A stretch of DNA of 64,000 bases from Saccopteryx bilineata (GCF_036850765.1 NC_089492.1:180560106-180624105), one strand, 5' to 3'; numbered from the stretch's first letter, positions 36,842-47,710 are shown. Made by a program: numbers and translations. Notes: generated by a model from the sequence alone, not told the origin.

Positions 36842-36859
36842 CTCGATTTTCAGATTTTT

Positions 36860-39800
36860 GAGGAATCTCCATACTGTTTTCCACAGTGGCTGCACCAGTC
36901 TGCATTCCCACCAGCAGTGCAGGAGGGTTCCCTTTTCTCCACATCCTCACCAGCACTTATTCTGTGTTGTTTTGTTGATAAGCGCCATTCTGACTGGTGT
37001 GAGGTGATATCTCATTGTGGTTTTAATTTGCATTTCTCTAATGATTAGTGATGTTGAGCATTTTTTCATATGCCTATTGGCCATCTGTATGTCCTCTTTG
37101 GAGAAGTGTCTATTCATTTCTTTTGCCCATTTTTGGATTGGGTTGTTTGTCTTCCTGGTGTTGAGTTTTCAAGTTCTTTATAAATTTTGGTTATTAACCC
37201 CTTATCAAACTTATTGTCAAATATGTTCTCCCATTGTGTAGTTTGTCTTTTTATTCTGTTCTTGTTGTCTTTAGTTGTGCAAAAGCTTTTTAGTTTGATA
37301 TAGTCCCATTTGTTTATCCTGTCTTTTATTTCACTTCTCCGTGGAGATAAATCAGCAAATATATTGCTCCGAGAGATGTCCGAGAGCTTACTGCCTGTTT
37401 TCTTCTAAGATGCTTATGGTTTCATGGCCTACATTTAAGTCTTTTATCCATTTTGAGTTTTTTTTGTGAGTGGTGTAAGCTGGTGATCTAGTTTCATTTT
37501 TTTGCAGGTAGCTGTCCAATTTTCCCAACACCATTTGTTAAAGAGGCTGTCTTTACTCCATTGTATTTCCTTACCTCCTTTGTCAAATATCAGTTGTCCA
37601 TAGAACTGTGGGTTTATTTCTGGGTTCTCTGTTCTGTTCCATTGATCTATATGCCTGTTCTTATGCCAGTACCAGGCTGTTTTGAGTACAACGGCCTTGT
37701 AGTATAACTTGATATCAGGAAGTGTGATACCTCCCACTTTATTCTTCTTTTTTAAGATTGCTGAGGCTATTCGTGTCCTCTTTTGGTTCCATATAAATTT
37801 TTGGAATATGTGTTCTATATCTTTGAAGTATGTCATTGGTATTTTAATTGGTATTGCATTGAATTTATAGATTGCTTTGGGTAATATAGACATTTTAATG
37901 ATGTTTATTCTTCCTAACCATGAGCACGGTATATGCTTCCACTTGTTTGTATCTTCCTTGATTTCTTTTATCAATGCTTTGTAATTTTCCGAGTACAAGT
38001 CTTTAGTCTCCTTGGTTAAGTTTACTCCTAGGTACTTTATTTTTTTGGTTGTAATTATGAAGGGGGTTGTTTCCTTAATTTCTCTTTCTGACTGTTCATT
38101 GTTGGTGTATAAAAATGCTTCTGATTTCTGAGTATTGATTTTATATCCTGCCACATTGCTGAATTTATTTATCAGGTCCAGTAGTTTTTTGACTGAGACT
38201 TTAGGGTTTTCTATATACAATATCATATCATCTGCAAATAATGATAGTTTTACTTCTTCTTTTCCAACTTGAATGCCTTTTATTTCTTCTTCTTGTCTGA
38301 TTGCTGTGGCTAGGACTTCCAGGACTATGTTAAATAAGAGTGGTGAAAGGGGGCACCCCTGCCTTGTTCCTGATCTTAAGGGGATTGCTTTTAATTTTTT
38401 ACCATTGAGTATGATGTTGGCTGTCGGTTCCTCATAGATGGCTTTTATCATGTTGACGTATGTTCCCTGTATTCCCACTTTGCTGAGAGTTTTGATCATG
38501 AATGGGTGCTGGATTTTATCAAATGCTTTTTCTGCATCTATTGAAATTATCATATGGTTTTTCTCCTTTTTGTTTATGTGATGAATCACATTGATTGATT
38601 TACGAATATTGTACCAGCCTTGCCTCCCCAGAATAAATCCCACTTGATCATGGTGTATGATTTTTTCCATATATTGTTGGATCCCGTTGGCTAATATTTT
38701 GTTGAGGATTTTAGCATCTATATTCATCAGAGATATTGGCCTATAATTTTCTTTCTTTGTGTTGTCTTTGCCTGGTTTTGGAATCAGAATTATGCTTGCC
38801 TCATAAAAGGAGCTTGGAAGTCTTCCTTCCTCTTGAATTTTTTGAAATAGTTTAAGGATAGGAGTTAGTTCTTCTTTGAATATTTGGTAGAATTCCTTTG
38901 TGAAGCCATCGGGCCCCGGACTTTTCTTTGTTGGGAGTTTTTTGATAACTGTTTCTATCTCATTTGGTGTAATCGGTCTGTTTAGGTTTTCTGATTCTTC
39001 CAGATTGATTTTTGGAAGATTGTATGTTTCAAGGAATTTGTCCATTTCATCTAGGTTGTCTAGTTTTTTGGCCTACAGTTCTTCATAGTACTTTCTTACA
39101 ATATTTTGTATTTCTGTTGTGTCAGTTGTTATTTCTCCTCTCTCATTTCTAATTTTATTTATTTGAGTCCTCTCTCTCTTTTTCTTGGTGAGTCTACTTA
39201 AAGGTTCATCAATCTTGTTTACCTTTTCAAAGAACCAGCTCCTAGTTTCATTGATCCTCTGTATTGTTTCTTTAGCCTCTATGTCATTTATTTCTGCTCT
39301 GATCTTTATTATTTCCTTCCTTCTACTACATTAGGGCTTTACTTGCTGTTCTTTTTCTAATTCTTTTAGATGCAGGGTTAAGTTGTTTATTTGAGCTTTT
39401 TCTAGCTTCTCAAAGTGTGCCTGTAGTGCTATGAACTTCCCGCTCAGCACTGCTTTTGCTGTGTCCCATAAATTTTGAGTTGTTGTATGCTCATTGTCAT
39501 TCGTTTCTAGGAATTTTTTTATATCTTCTTTGATCTCATTCTTAATCAATTCATTATTTAACACCCTGCTATTTTGTTTCCATGTGTTTGATAATTTTTG
39601 AGCTTTTCTGCTGTGATTCATTTCTAGTTTCATGCCGTTGTGATCGGAGAAAGTGCTTGATATGATTTCAGTCTTCATAAATTTGTTGAGAGCACTTTTG
39701 TGCCCTAACATGTGGTCTATCCTAGAGAATGTACCATGAGCACTTGAAAAGAATGTATATTCTGCTGCTTTAGGGTGAAAGGTTCTGAAGATACCTATTA

Positions 39801-40374
39801 AATCGAGTTGATCTAGTGTGTCCAATAAGTCTGCTGTTTCTTTGTTAATTTTCTTTCTTGAGGATCTACCTAGTGATGTTTGTGTGGTATTGAAATCCCC
39901 TACTATTATAGTATTGCTGTTGATCTCGCCCTTTAAATCCATCAAAGTCTGTTTTATATATTTTGGTGCTCGTATATTAGGTGCATAGATATTTATAATA
40001 GTTATATCTTCCTTTTGGATTACTCCCTTTATCATTATGTAGTGGCCTTCTTTATCTCTTGCTATATCCTTTGTTTTAAAGTTCAATTTGTCTGATATAA
40101 GTATTGCTACCCCAGATTTTTTTTCATTTCCGTTTGCATGAAATGTTTTTTTCCATCCTTTTACCTTCAATCTATGTGTGTCTTTTGTTCTAAGATGTGT
40201 CTCTTGTAGACAACATATGTGTGGGTCCTGTTTTCTTATCCACACAGCTATCCTATGTCTTTTGATTGGATCATTTAATCCATTTACATTTAAGGTTATT
40301 ATTGATATGTAGTTGTTTATTGCCATTTTCTTCTTTAAAGGTGTATTCCTTTTTTTGCTATATTCTTTTCCCAC
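36860..40374 (-). pseudogene. L1-A2 ORF2p, near-complete but broken and split
   Basis: The endonuclease frame at 39331-40374 is open for 347 residues, starting at MGKEYSKK or more likely at the internal MAINNYISIITL. The RT frame at 37444-39045 is open for 533 residues and keeps [19 protein letters not shown] and catalytic FADD. A stop near 39330 and breaks at 39046-39070 and near 37443 disrupt it. The C-terminus was separated by the inner L1-B (continues at 28972-28657). It is less damaged than L1-A1, though frames alone do not date it. Confidence 0.95.
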
Positions 40375-40384
40375 TTTGATCTGT

Positions 40385-41281
40385 TTACAACAGGCCCCTT
40401 AACATTTCCTGCAGCATTGGTTTGGTTGTAATGAATTCCTTGAGTTGTTTTTTGTCTGGGAACCTTTTTATTTCTCCTTCGATTTTAAACGGTAGCCTTG
40501 CTGGATAAAGTAGTCTTGGTTGTAGGTTCTTGTTCTGCATTACTTTGAATATTTCTTGCCATTCCCTTCTGGCCTCAAGTGATTCTGTTGAGAAGTTGGA
40601 TGTCATCCTTATGGGGGCTCCTTTGTAGGTGATAACTTTTTTTTCTCTTGCAGCTTTTAATATTTTCTCTTTATCGCTTAGCTTTGGTATTTTAATTATA
40701 ATGTCTCTTGGTGTAGGTTTCTCTGGGTTTCTCTTTAATGGTGTCCTCTGTGCTTCTTGGACTTGTGAGAGTTTCTCTTGCATTAATTTAGGGAAGTTTT
40801 CAGCTATGATATGATTGAACAACATCTCTATTCCTTGTTCCTTTTCTTCTTCTTCAGGAACCCCTATGATGCGGATGTTATTTCTCTTCATGTTGTCACA
40901 GAGCTCTCTAAGAGTTTCCTCTGACTTTTTGAGTCTCTTTTCTGTTTTCTTCTCTGCTTTCATGCCTTCATTCCAGTTGTCCTCTAACTTGCTGATTCGA
41001 TCCTCTGCTCTATCTATCCTGTTTTTAATTCCTTCCATTGTGGTCTTCATTTCTGATATTGTATTTGTCATCTCCAACTGGTTCTTTTTTATACTTCCTA
41101 TTTCTTTATTTAGGGTTTCAAACTGCCCCTCCACTCTTATTCAAGGATCCCTAAGCATCCTTACAATCATTATTTTGAAATCCACATCTGGAAGTTTGAT
41201 TATTTCCATATCACTCAGTTCATCTCTCAAAGGTGTCTCTTGTGGTTTCATTTGGGTTGCACTCCTTTGTCTTCTCATCAT
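40385..41281 (-). pseudogene. L1-A2 ORF1p with one early stop and a one-heptad deletion
   Basis: The full frame would be 298 codons from the ATG at 41279-41281, against 305 in L1-A1. One TGA (complement of 41141-41143) at codon 47 blocks it. Re-initiation at the next Met leaves 249 open codons (41134-40385). A 21-bp in-frame deletion removes seven residues (DIEILKK in L1-A1) from the coiled coil. The RNA-binding and C-terminal domains are complete (NNIRIIGVPEEEE, YKGAPIRMTSNFS). Confidence 0.93.
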
Positions 41282-42175
41282 GGTGTTTTATTTGTAGAGT
41301 TGGTTGAGTCTAGGCTTGGTGTTGTCTGCCTCCAGTTTTCGGTTGTGTTATTTTTAGGTCTTCTTGGGTTGGTATCAACTATTATTTGTAATCCACTTCC
41401 GGATTTGGGCAGCTTTGAAGTCTTGATTTGTTTGTTTTCTTAACAGGTGATAGTCTTGTTAACTGATCTCAGCAGGGGGCTTCCTTGAAACTGTAACCAA
41501 GAATGCTGTGGGTGTAACCTGAGATGGTGAAGGTTTCTTCCATCAAGTAATCTCACTGGGGGCGGGGTTTTTTCTCAGCTTCAGTAGGGGGAGGTGTATC
41601 TCAGATCTCCATGGAGACCTGAGTCACTGCCCGTCCTCGCCACTTCTTGTTTTCAGTTGTGTCCTGTTGCACTGATTGGAACTGGATAGATGTCCAGATA
41701 TCTCTGATCTGGAGGCACTTCAGCTCTGTTTTGTGAAAGGTTCAGTCCCTCCCCCAGCTATGGCCGCCTCCAGCACAAATGAGTCAGCTTTTTTATTTCG
41801 TTTCTTGCATACTTTAGCCCCTCACAGTCTGTCCCTCTCCCTGTCTTTTCCACTTGGGAGATAAGCTGGTCTTTTCAACCCACCTTGCTCCCTGGTCACC
41901 AGGGAGCAAGTGGCTCTGAGCAGTAGTTTCTGCTCTTTTTCCTCTGTGAAATCCTCTCTGGTCTCTCAGCCTCACCCCCCCCCCTTCCATTCCTATAAGC
42001 AGAGGAGATTCAGGCACTCCTTACCAGGATTATTGTGTCTTCCTTTTTGCTCCTTGGTTTTTGAGAGCTGTTCTTGCAGTTCAGTGTTGGTTTTTCATGC
42101 TGATTTTTCCTAAACTGATTTGTATTCCAGTTTGGTGTTGAGAGCTGGGCGTGGGTGTGTCTGCCTACTTCGCTG

Positions 42176-42184
42176 CCATCTTGG
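42176..42184 (-). promoter_or_regulatory. YY1-like site at the L1-A2 5' terminus
   Basis: CCAAGATGG on the - strand, 8 bases inside the element, equivalent to the L1-A1 site. Binding is inferred from the human L1 arrangement. Confidence 0.6.
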
Positions 42185-42202
42185 AGCTCCGTCTATGTTA
42201 TT

Positions 42203-42660
42203 TTTTTTGATGGAGTCAGATAATTCTTGTAGGGCTATCTCATTTTTTTTAATTTTTGAGTCTCTTTCTTCTTCTCTCTGTTGTGCCTCAAGTTGCTTGT
42301 CTTCTATTTCACTAATCCTACCTTCTATCTGGCCTGTTCTATTGGCTGAGCTTGTTACCTCATTTTTCAGCTCGTGAATTGAGTTTTTCATTTTTGTTTG
42401 ATTTGTTTTTATAGTTTCAATTTCCTTGAAAATATATTCTTTGTGTTCATTGAGTTGTGTCTGAGCTCCCTAAATTGCCTTTCTGTGTTTTCTTGTATAT
42501 CTCTGAGTATTTTTCATATTTTTATTTTAAATTCTCTCTCGTTTAACTCCAAGGTTTCCAATATATTAAATTTTTTCTCCATAGATTTTTCCTCATCTAT
42601 CTGTGTTACCTCTCTTTCTTTTGTATCCATGATATTCTATTTTCTCTTCCTTAATGGCAT
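42203..42660 (-). pseudogene. Outer L1-B ORF1p, N-terminal half
   Basis: It lines up with the N-terminus and coiled coil of the inner L1-B ORF1p (MKNSIHELKNEVTSSANRTG, EDKQLEAQQREEERDSK). The ATG is at 42658-42660. A frame break lies near 42400-42460 and the gene is cut by L1-A2 at 42202. Confidence 0.85.
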
Positions 42661-44110
42661 CTGAGGGTGGTTTTGTTGATAGTATTAATGAGATTTAATA
42701 AAGAATAAAAAGTTAAAAAAATAAAAAATCAAGGAGTTTTTTTAAATTAATAATTAAATAAAGAAACAAAAAATAAAATAAAAATTAAAAAAAAGAAAAT
42801 TATTCCCCCCCTCTTTTTCTCTCCTCTCTTCTCCCCTCTTTCTTGAGAAAATTTTGTGGTGTACTCTGAATTATATTGTACTAAATAGAGCAAACAATGC
42901 CTGTAATGGAGGGCCTGAATTGGGGAGAAGTAATAAAAGGGCAAAACAAACAAACAAACAAAAACAGGAAAAAAAGGAGGTGTGGGCCCACAAAAAGCAA
43001 ATAAGGAAAAAATTTGATTCAAGAATAAAATGATTTGCTTTTAGGTGTTGGTTGACTAAGAGTTATGATGAGAGGAATAAGAGGGAAACAGGAAAATGGT
43101 GGGACAAATTAAAAAATTACTATTGTATTTAGTGGAACAAGAACTAGATAAAATGGAGAGCCAGGGATGGGAGCACTGCTAGTGAGTTGAAAAGGTAAAA
43201 TAAAAAAACCCAAAATGCCACAAACATAAGTTTCAGTCCCAGATAAGATAATTTGTTCGTTATTGAGGTTTGAATGAGAGGAGACGTAAAGGAGAGAGGA
43301 AGAAACTAATATAGAGGGAGAAAAGAAAAAGAGAGAGAGAGAAAAAAAAGAGGGAACCACTAAAAGAGGAAAAAAGAGGAGACAGAGAGAGAGGGAGAGA
43401 GTTAAGGGTTTTGGAGTACAACCCTCATAGAGAGAAAGGAAGAGGAAAGAAAAGATAATGGGAGATGTAACACTTATGGGTAGTGTAGTTAAAGGAGAGT
43501 AGAGAGTAAAACCGGCAGAGAGTTAAACGACCAAATTGGAGGAGGAAAAAAATATATCAGGAATGAAGATAAGAGAAACAAACGAACAAATATAATAAAA
43601 TGGGATAGGTTATAAAGTCTGCAGATTATTCTTGATTTTGAGAGGTTATCTTCTTGCTTTTTCCTTTCTCTCCCTCTTCTTGGTCGGTGATTCTGTACCC
43701 GGGTTCTGCCCCTTTGGCACGCTCAGGTAGGGTTTTGCAGTTCATAAATCTCTATGGCGATGTCATGTATTGTGCTTCAGTCTCGTTGGCAGTTGAGGCT
43801 CATTAGCATTTATAGGCTGCACCAGTGAGAGAGTCCATGTTCCTGGAGCCTCTCTCCTAGTCTTTCCTTCCTCAATTAGTAGCCTGATAATCCAGCTATG
43901 GGGTTGCTGCTGCCTCTGCCTGGATAGTAAGAGGCTCAAAAAGCTGGCAAATCCCCACTCTATTCCCACTCAGCACAGGGCTCTGGGTAAGGCTTAGTCA
44001 GTCAGAGCTGCTAGCATAATCAGGCGGGGCTTCTGCCCACTCAAAGACCTCTGGCTCTGCCGCTCTGTCCGGTAACACGGGCGGGCGCGCACTGCCGACA
44101 CAATCGGAGC

Positions 44111-44636
44111 AATCTCTCACTCACTATCTGCGTACAGACCAGGATATCCGGCCAGCAGTCTCACCCTCTGAGTGAAACCCCCACCCGCACAAAAAAGTTC
44201 CAGCATTGGAATTGGCTCTCTCTCCGTCCTCGTGCGCAGCTTTTTCAGGGTGCTGGGGTGGCCCGAGATTCCGCTTTTGGCCCACACAAAGGCCCCTGAC
44301 TTTGCCCCTCTGTGAGATAACATGGGCTCCCAGTCCTGAGGTGCTGGGAGGAATCTCTTGCCCACTCTCCGTGCACGCCGACCAGGATATCAGACCAGCC
44401 GCCTCACTCTCTGAGTGAAACCCCCACCCGCACGGAAAAGTTTCAGCGTTGGAATTGGCTCTTACTCCCTTCCCGTGTGTGGCTTTTTCAGGGTGCTGGG
44501 GCGGCCTGAGATTCCGCTTCTGGCCCACACAAAGGCCCCTGACTCTGCCCCTCTGTGGGATAACACGAGCGCCCACTGCTGAGGCACTCAGAGGAATCTC
44601 TCACCCACTATCTGCGTGCGCCGACCAGGAGATCAG
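44111..44636 (-). repeat. Two tandem monomers of about 242 bp plus a partial third
   Basis: Anchors repeat: 'aatctct' at 44111, 44352 and 44595; 'gagtgaaacccccacccgca' at 44170 and 44413 (period 243); 'aaaggcccctgact' at 44287 and 44530. No similarity to the 64-bp monomers of the inner copy was seen. Confidence 0.92.
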
Positions 44637-45056
44637 GGAAAATGGCTGCCCCACTTGTCTTTCTTTGTCTGGGTTTGGCACAAGTGTTAGCTTGTATTGA
44701 CTGGGTTGCCACAGGCACAGTTTTTCCTCGGCTTGGATCTCCATGCCACAGCCTGGTTTGGCCGTTTGTGCCGCGGTCTGGATCTATCCACCCCTTTTGC
44801 CCACCTCAGTTTCTATATTCTCAGTTCCCAGTGAGAGCAGCCCTATTTAGGTTAGTGAGGAAGGCAGAGTATTTCTTACTCCCTATTTCCTTCAGGGTTT
44901 CATCATATATTTAGCCAATTTTTCGCTCAACCATACCTTCGGGTGTATTGGGAAACATCTGGAGGCTCCAAGGATAGGTTTTTCTGTTTCTGGTTGAAGA
45001 TCTTGTTGAGTTTTGGGGGAGATTTATCGGTATCGCTTCCCACTGCACCATTACTC

Positions 45057-45064
45057 TGACGTCA
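45057..45064. promoter_or_regulatory. CRE/ATF palindrome at the outer L1-B 5' end
   Basis: TGACGTCA at the element's 5' edge, matching the inner copy. Conservation in two copies with different upstream monomers points to function rather than chance. Confidence 0.7.
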
Positions 45065-45096
45065 TCTCTAGAATATTTTATTAGGATAGTATTTTA

Positions 45097-45155
45097 AATT
45101 GAATTTATTGGGATGACAGTGATTAATAAAATTACATAGGCTTCAGGTGAGGGCA
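45097..45155 (-). repeat. Old L1 3'-end fragment
   Basis: 'ttgaatttattgggatgaca' and 'ttaataaaattacatagg' followed by 'cttcaggtg' is the complement of an older L1 3' terminus. Confidence 0.6.
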
Positions 45156-45179
45156 GATAAATATTAAGTAAAATGCTCA

Positions 45180-45750
45180 GGAAACACCTCTCTAATAAGT
45201 GGTTATCTGAGCAGAGAGCTGAATGAAGTGAGGGCATGAGTCATGCTGAAGTCTGGGGAAGAACATTTCAGGAAGAACCAGCAGCAAGTACAAAGGCCCG
45301 TGGCAGGAGATCAGTGTGACGGGCACAGTGACTGGAACAGGAAGTGGTTCAAGATGAGGCCGGAGAGGTAAGAAAGGGCCAGAGCAGGTAGGGTCTCATA
45401 TAGTACTGTAAGGATTTTGGGCTTTTACTGTGACTGAGATGAGGAGCTATTAGAAGGTTTTGAGCAGAGAAATGACACGACATGGGTATTTAAAGGCTGC
45501 AGTCTGGAAAGTAGACAGTGGAATCAAGGTGGGGGCAGGGAGATGAGTTGAGTGGCCAACACAACAATCCAGGAAGGAGATGGTGGCTGTTTGAACTAGA
45601 CAGTTAATGTGAGATTGGTGAGAAGTGGTCAGATTTGGGATATGGAGCCAGTAGAATTTGATGATTTTTGTATATAACATATTACAAAAAGAGAAGCTTC
45701 CAAAATTTGGGGACCAAGAAACTGAAAAGTAAGGTGACCATTTACTAGGA
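45180..45750 (-). repeat. L2 LINE remnant
   Basis: The + strand is the complement of the L2 3' half: 'gaacatttcaggaagaacca', 'gtagggtctcatatagtact', 'caacaatccaggaaggagat', 'gagaagtggtcagatttggg'. No frame survives. Confidence 0.65.
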
Positions 45751-46547
45751 TGGGAAAGATGAGAAGTAGCCCTTGGAGAGGCAGATGGCCTCGGTTTCTC
45801 AACATGTGAAGGTTAAGATGTCTGTTACACAGCTCCGAGGAAATATTCACTAGCCAGCCTGTGCCAGGCCAGGAGTGAGGCTGTGCCATAGGTGGGAAGT
45901 TCTGTGGACTTGGAAATGCTGAGTGAAGCAGGACAGACTGCCTTACTCTAGGACTCCTTAAAGTTTTTAACCCAAAATACTTTGTAAACATCCAAGGGAA
46001 GAATTTAATTAAATGTTACCAAACTTATGTAACTTATTAAGTTTATCATACCTATTTTGGGGAGCTTTCAGTCCCATTATTATTCCATAGAATACCCTTT
46101 GGAGAATACTGTTGAAGACAGTGAATACTAATTTTTAATATCTCTCACCTTGAAGCCAAATAGTGTGCAAAGCAATATGATTTTGGAATTTATTTCTTTT
46201 CATCAGCCCTTGATTACTTCTATGTTTCTCTGCACTTCCCCTGTGAATTAATAGAACCTCGTTCTAGTTTGAAGTAAAGATTTTTTTCCATTTTTCTGTA
46301 TAAATTAAACTTCCAAGATCTTCACCAGTTCACCCTTTGGGGGAAGCAATCAAGTCAAGTTTCTAAACCTGCAGAATGAAGGGCCCAACATCACAAAGTG
46401 CAGGTTGAAACAGTTTGAAGTACCATTATCCATTATTTTTCTTCAACTCAGTGATCTTACAGATTCAGAACACCACCTCTTATATCCATCATGATGAGTT
46501 TTAGCCTCTTGTCCTATCACCACTGATCATAGTACTCCAGAATAAAG
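45751..46547. other. No feature recognised
   Basis: No coding frame or repeat that I can name. Confidence 0.5.
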
Positions 46548-46760
46548 CAGGTGTGTTCAGGGTCTTTCACAGTCTGGCCCAGCGCACTTTCCCTGCCTTA
46601 CCTCCCACCATGCCCCCAAGACACACAGAGCAGCTCCTTCTACACATACATAACCTCCTACACCTCCATACCTTTGCACATGCTGGAATCTTGCCTTGTT
46701 AAAACAGGTCCCATCTCTCTTCACCCCTATCCAAACTGGCATCTCTTATGAGACTTATCA
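46548..46760 (+). repeat. L2 LINE remnant
   Basis: L2 3'-UTR order: 'cacagtctggcccagcgca', 'ccttacctcccaccatgc', 'tttgcacatgctggaatct'. Confidence 0.55.
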
Positions 46761-46984
46761 AAAACGGAAGGGGCTTTAAGAACCTCCCTTGTGGACCCCT
46801 CAAGCAGTCAGATCTCCTCAGAAATCAGGTATTCCTGGGCTTTGGGAGCCTGGAGACACAATGGAAAACTCCAGATCATCTGAGTGAGAGCCTCCTGCTC
46901 TCAGCCCCTACGATGCCTACCATGAAAGTTCAGCATCTGGTTTTAGGAAAATTCTGCAGAAGGTTAATGACATTGATTGCACTG

Positions 46985-47705
46985 TGTTGGGCAGATAAAA
47001 TGTATTATGCTCACTTTGTTAAAGATTACGCTGCCCACGAGGAGGCCATCGCCCAGGTGATATTAATGTGTATTGGGGTGGGCTAAAGGCAAGCAGAATC
47101 CTTGTAGCCTGGGGCTTGGTTTTGGGATTAAGCCTTTCCTACCCTTTTTTGATGTGGAGTGGTACAACCCAATCATGCCTCAGAGAAGTGACTTTGTATT
47201 AGAGACTTCCCTATTTTGTATATTGGATTAAAGGTTTGGATTTCTACACTATAAAATAGGGGCAGAACAGGAGCTTGCGCTCTTGGTTCCTGGATGATTA
47301 GCATGAGAGAGCAGAGGGAGCAGAGCAGAGAGCAGAAGGAGGCCACGTGGAGGAGAGAAGCAGCAGCCAAGATGGCGGAGTGCTGAGTGAGATGCCAGTT
47401 TGTGTAGAGTTTGTATCTGGGATAAGGAAGGAGATAGGGAACTGAGGAGAATAAGGCTGGTGAGCTAGAAACCTTTGATTCTAGGAAACTCGGGTAAGTC
47501 AGTGGCTTTGTGAGCACTGAATGTGAGTGGGTTTTGGAGCCCAGTGTGTGTTTTTACTTGCCCGCCGGGTGCAAGCTAGAATTAAAGACTATGGCCCACC
47601 AGTTTGTGGCTCCGTTGTTTCTCTACCGACTGTCCGAATCCAATGCGAACCTGCATGGGCTGGGCAGCTGTGATGGTGGCCCTGGCCCTGGCTGCTGGCT
47701 TTACA
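46985..47705 (+). mobile_element. Solo LTR of an endogenous retrovirus
   Basis: 721 bp, starting TG and ending CA, with exact 5-bp target duplications 'cactg' at 46980-46984 and 47706-47710. A TATA box (ctataaaata) is at 47249-47258 and a poly(A) signal attaaa at 47581-47586. An E-box (ccacgtgg) is at 47343 and a YY1-like ccaagatggcgg at 47367. No viral internal region is present, so this is the usual product of LTR-LTR recombination. The 5-bp duplication narrows but does not settle the class. Orientation follows from the TATA-to-poly(A) order. Confidence 0.9.
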
Positions 47706-47710
47706 CACTG

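Larger units (their letters stand above)
28973..36845 (-). mobile_element. Inner full-length L1-B, 7.9 kb, youngest layer of the nest
   Basis: A complete element with 14-bp target duplication 'attttcagattttt' at 28959-28972 and 36846-36859. The order 5'->3' on the - strand is a 2.4-kb leader (36845-34401) with CpG-rich monomers and a U-rich part, intact ORF1, a 420-base spacer, broken ORF2 (33080-29260), a 3' UTR, and a poly(A) tail (T-runs at 28973-29000). It begins CGAGTGACGTCACGG on the - strand. As the innermost element it is the youngest of the three. Confidence 0.97.
34401..36845 (-). promoter_or_regulatory. Inner L1-B 5' UTR (promoter and leader)
   Basis: 2445 bases in three parts on the - strand. 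First, a start region of about 190 bases that is shared with the outer copy and holds TGACGTCA. Second, a CpG-rich block (36100-36660) with 64-bp tandem monomers. Third, a long U-rich leader (35350-34440; A-rich on the + strand) ending at the ORF1 ATG. Promoter activity is inferred from position and from the monomer promoters of rodent L1s. Confidence 0.8.
28374..42192 (-). mobile_element. Full-length L1-A2, inserted in outer L1-B ORF1 and split by inner L1-B
   Basis: Second L1-A copy. Its 3' segment is 28374-28972 and its 5' segment 36860-42192, about 5.93 kb without the nested element. Target duplication 'ctatgttatt' lies at 28364-28373 and 42193-42202. The 5' end reads GGAGCTCCAAGATGGCAGCG on the - strand, with a 0.9-kb leader, ORF1 with one stop, and ORF2 with fewer breaks than in L1-A1. 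The 3' UTR is almost identical in design to that of L1-A1. Confidence 0.96.
24372..45065 (-). mobile_element. Outer L1-B element, hosting nested L1-A2 and inner L1-B
   Basis: Outer member of a three-level nest on the - strand. Its parts are 45065-42203 (leader and ORF1 N-terminal half) and 28363-24372 (ORF1 C-terminal half and most of ORF2). They are separated by L1-A2 with the duplicated 'ctatgttatt' (28364-28373, 42193-42202). The 5' end carries TGACGTCA at 45057-45064. The 3' end is missing: aligned with the inner copy, the last 900 bp or so (end of ORF2, 3' UTR, poly(A)) are absent and no clear target duplication is seen. Confidence 0.9.
42661..45065 (-). promoter_or_regulatory. Outer L1-B 5' UTR
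   Basis: About 2.4 kb. The ORF1-proximal U-rich leader (43640-42670) and the block containing 'tctatggcgatgtcat' match the inner copy (35478 region). The region between about 44020 and 44850 does not: it carries 242-bp monomers instead of the 64-bp ones. The terminal 130 bp or so match again, including TGACGTCA. Confidence 0.8.

Noticed and set aside
42747..43360. Short - strand frames in the outer L1-B leader
   Set aside because: Low-complexity translation of T-rich leader sequence, not shared with the inner copy.
46748..47086. 112-codon frame starting upstream of the LTR
   Set aside because: It runs from unassigned sequence into the solo LTR and has no recognisable domain.
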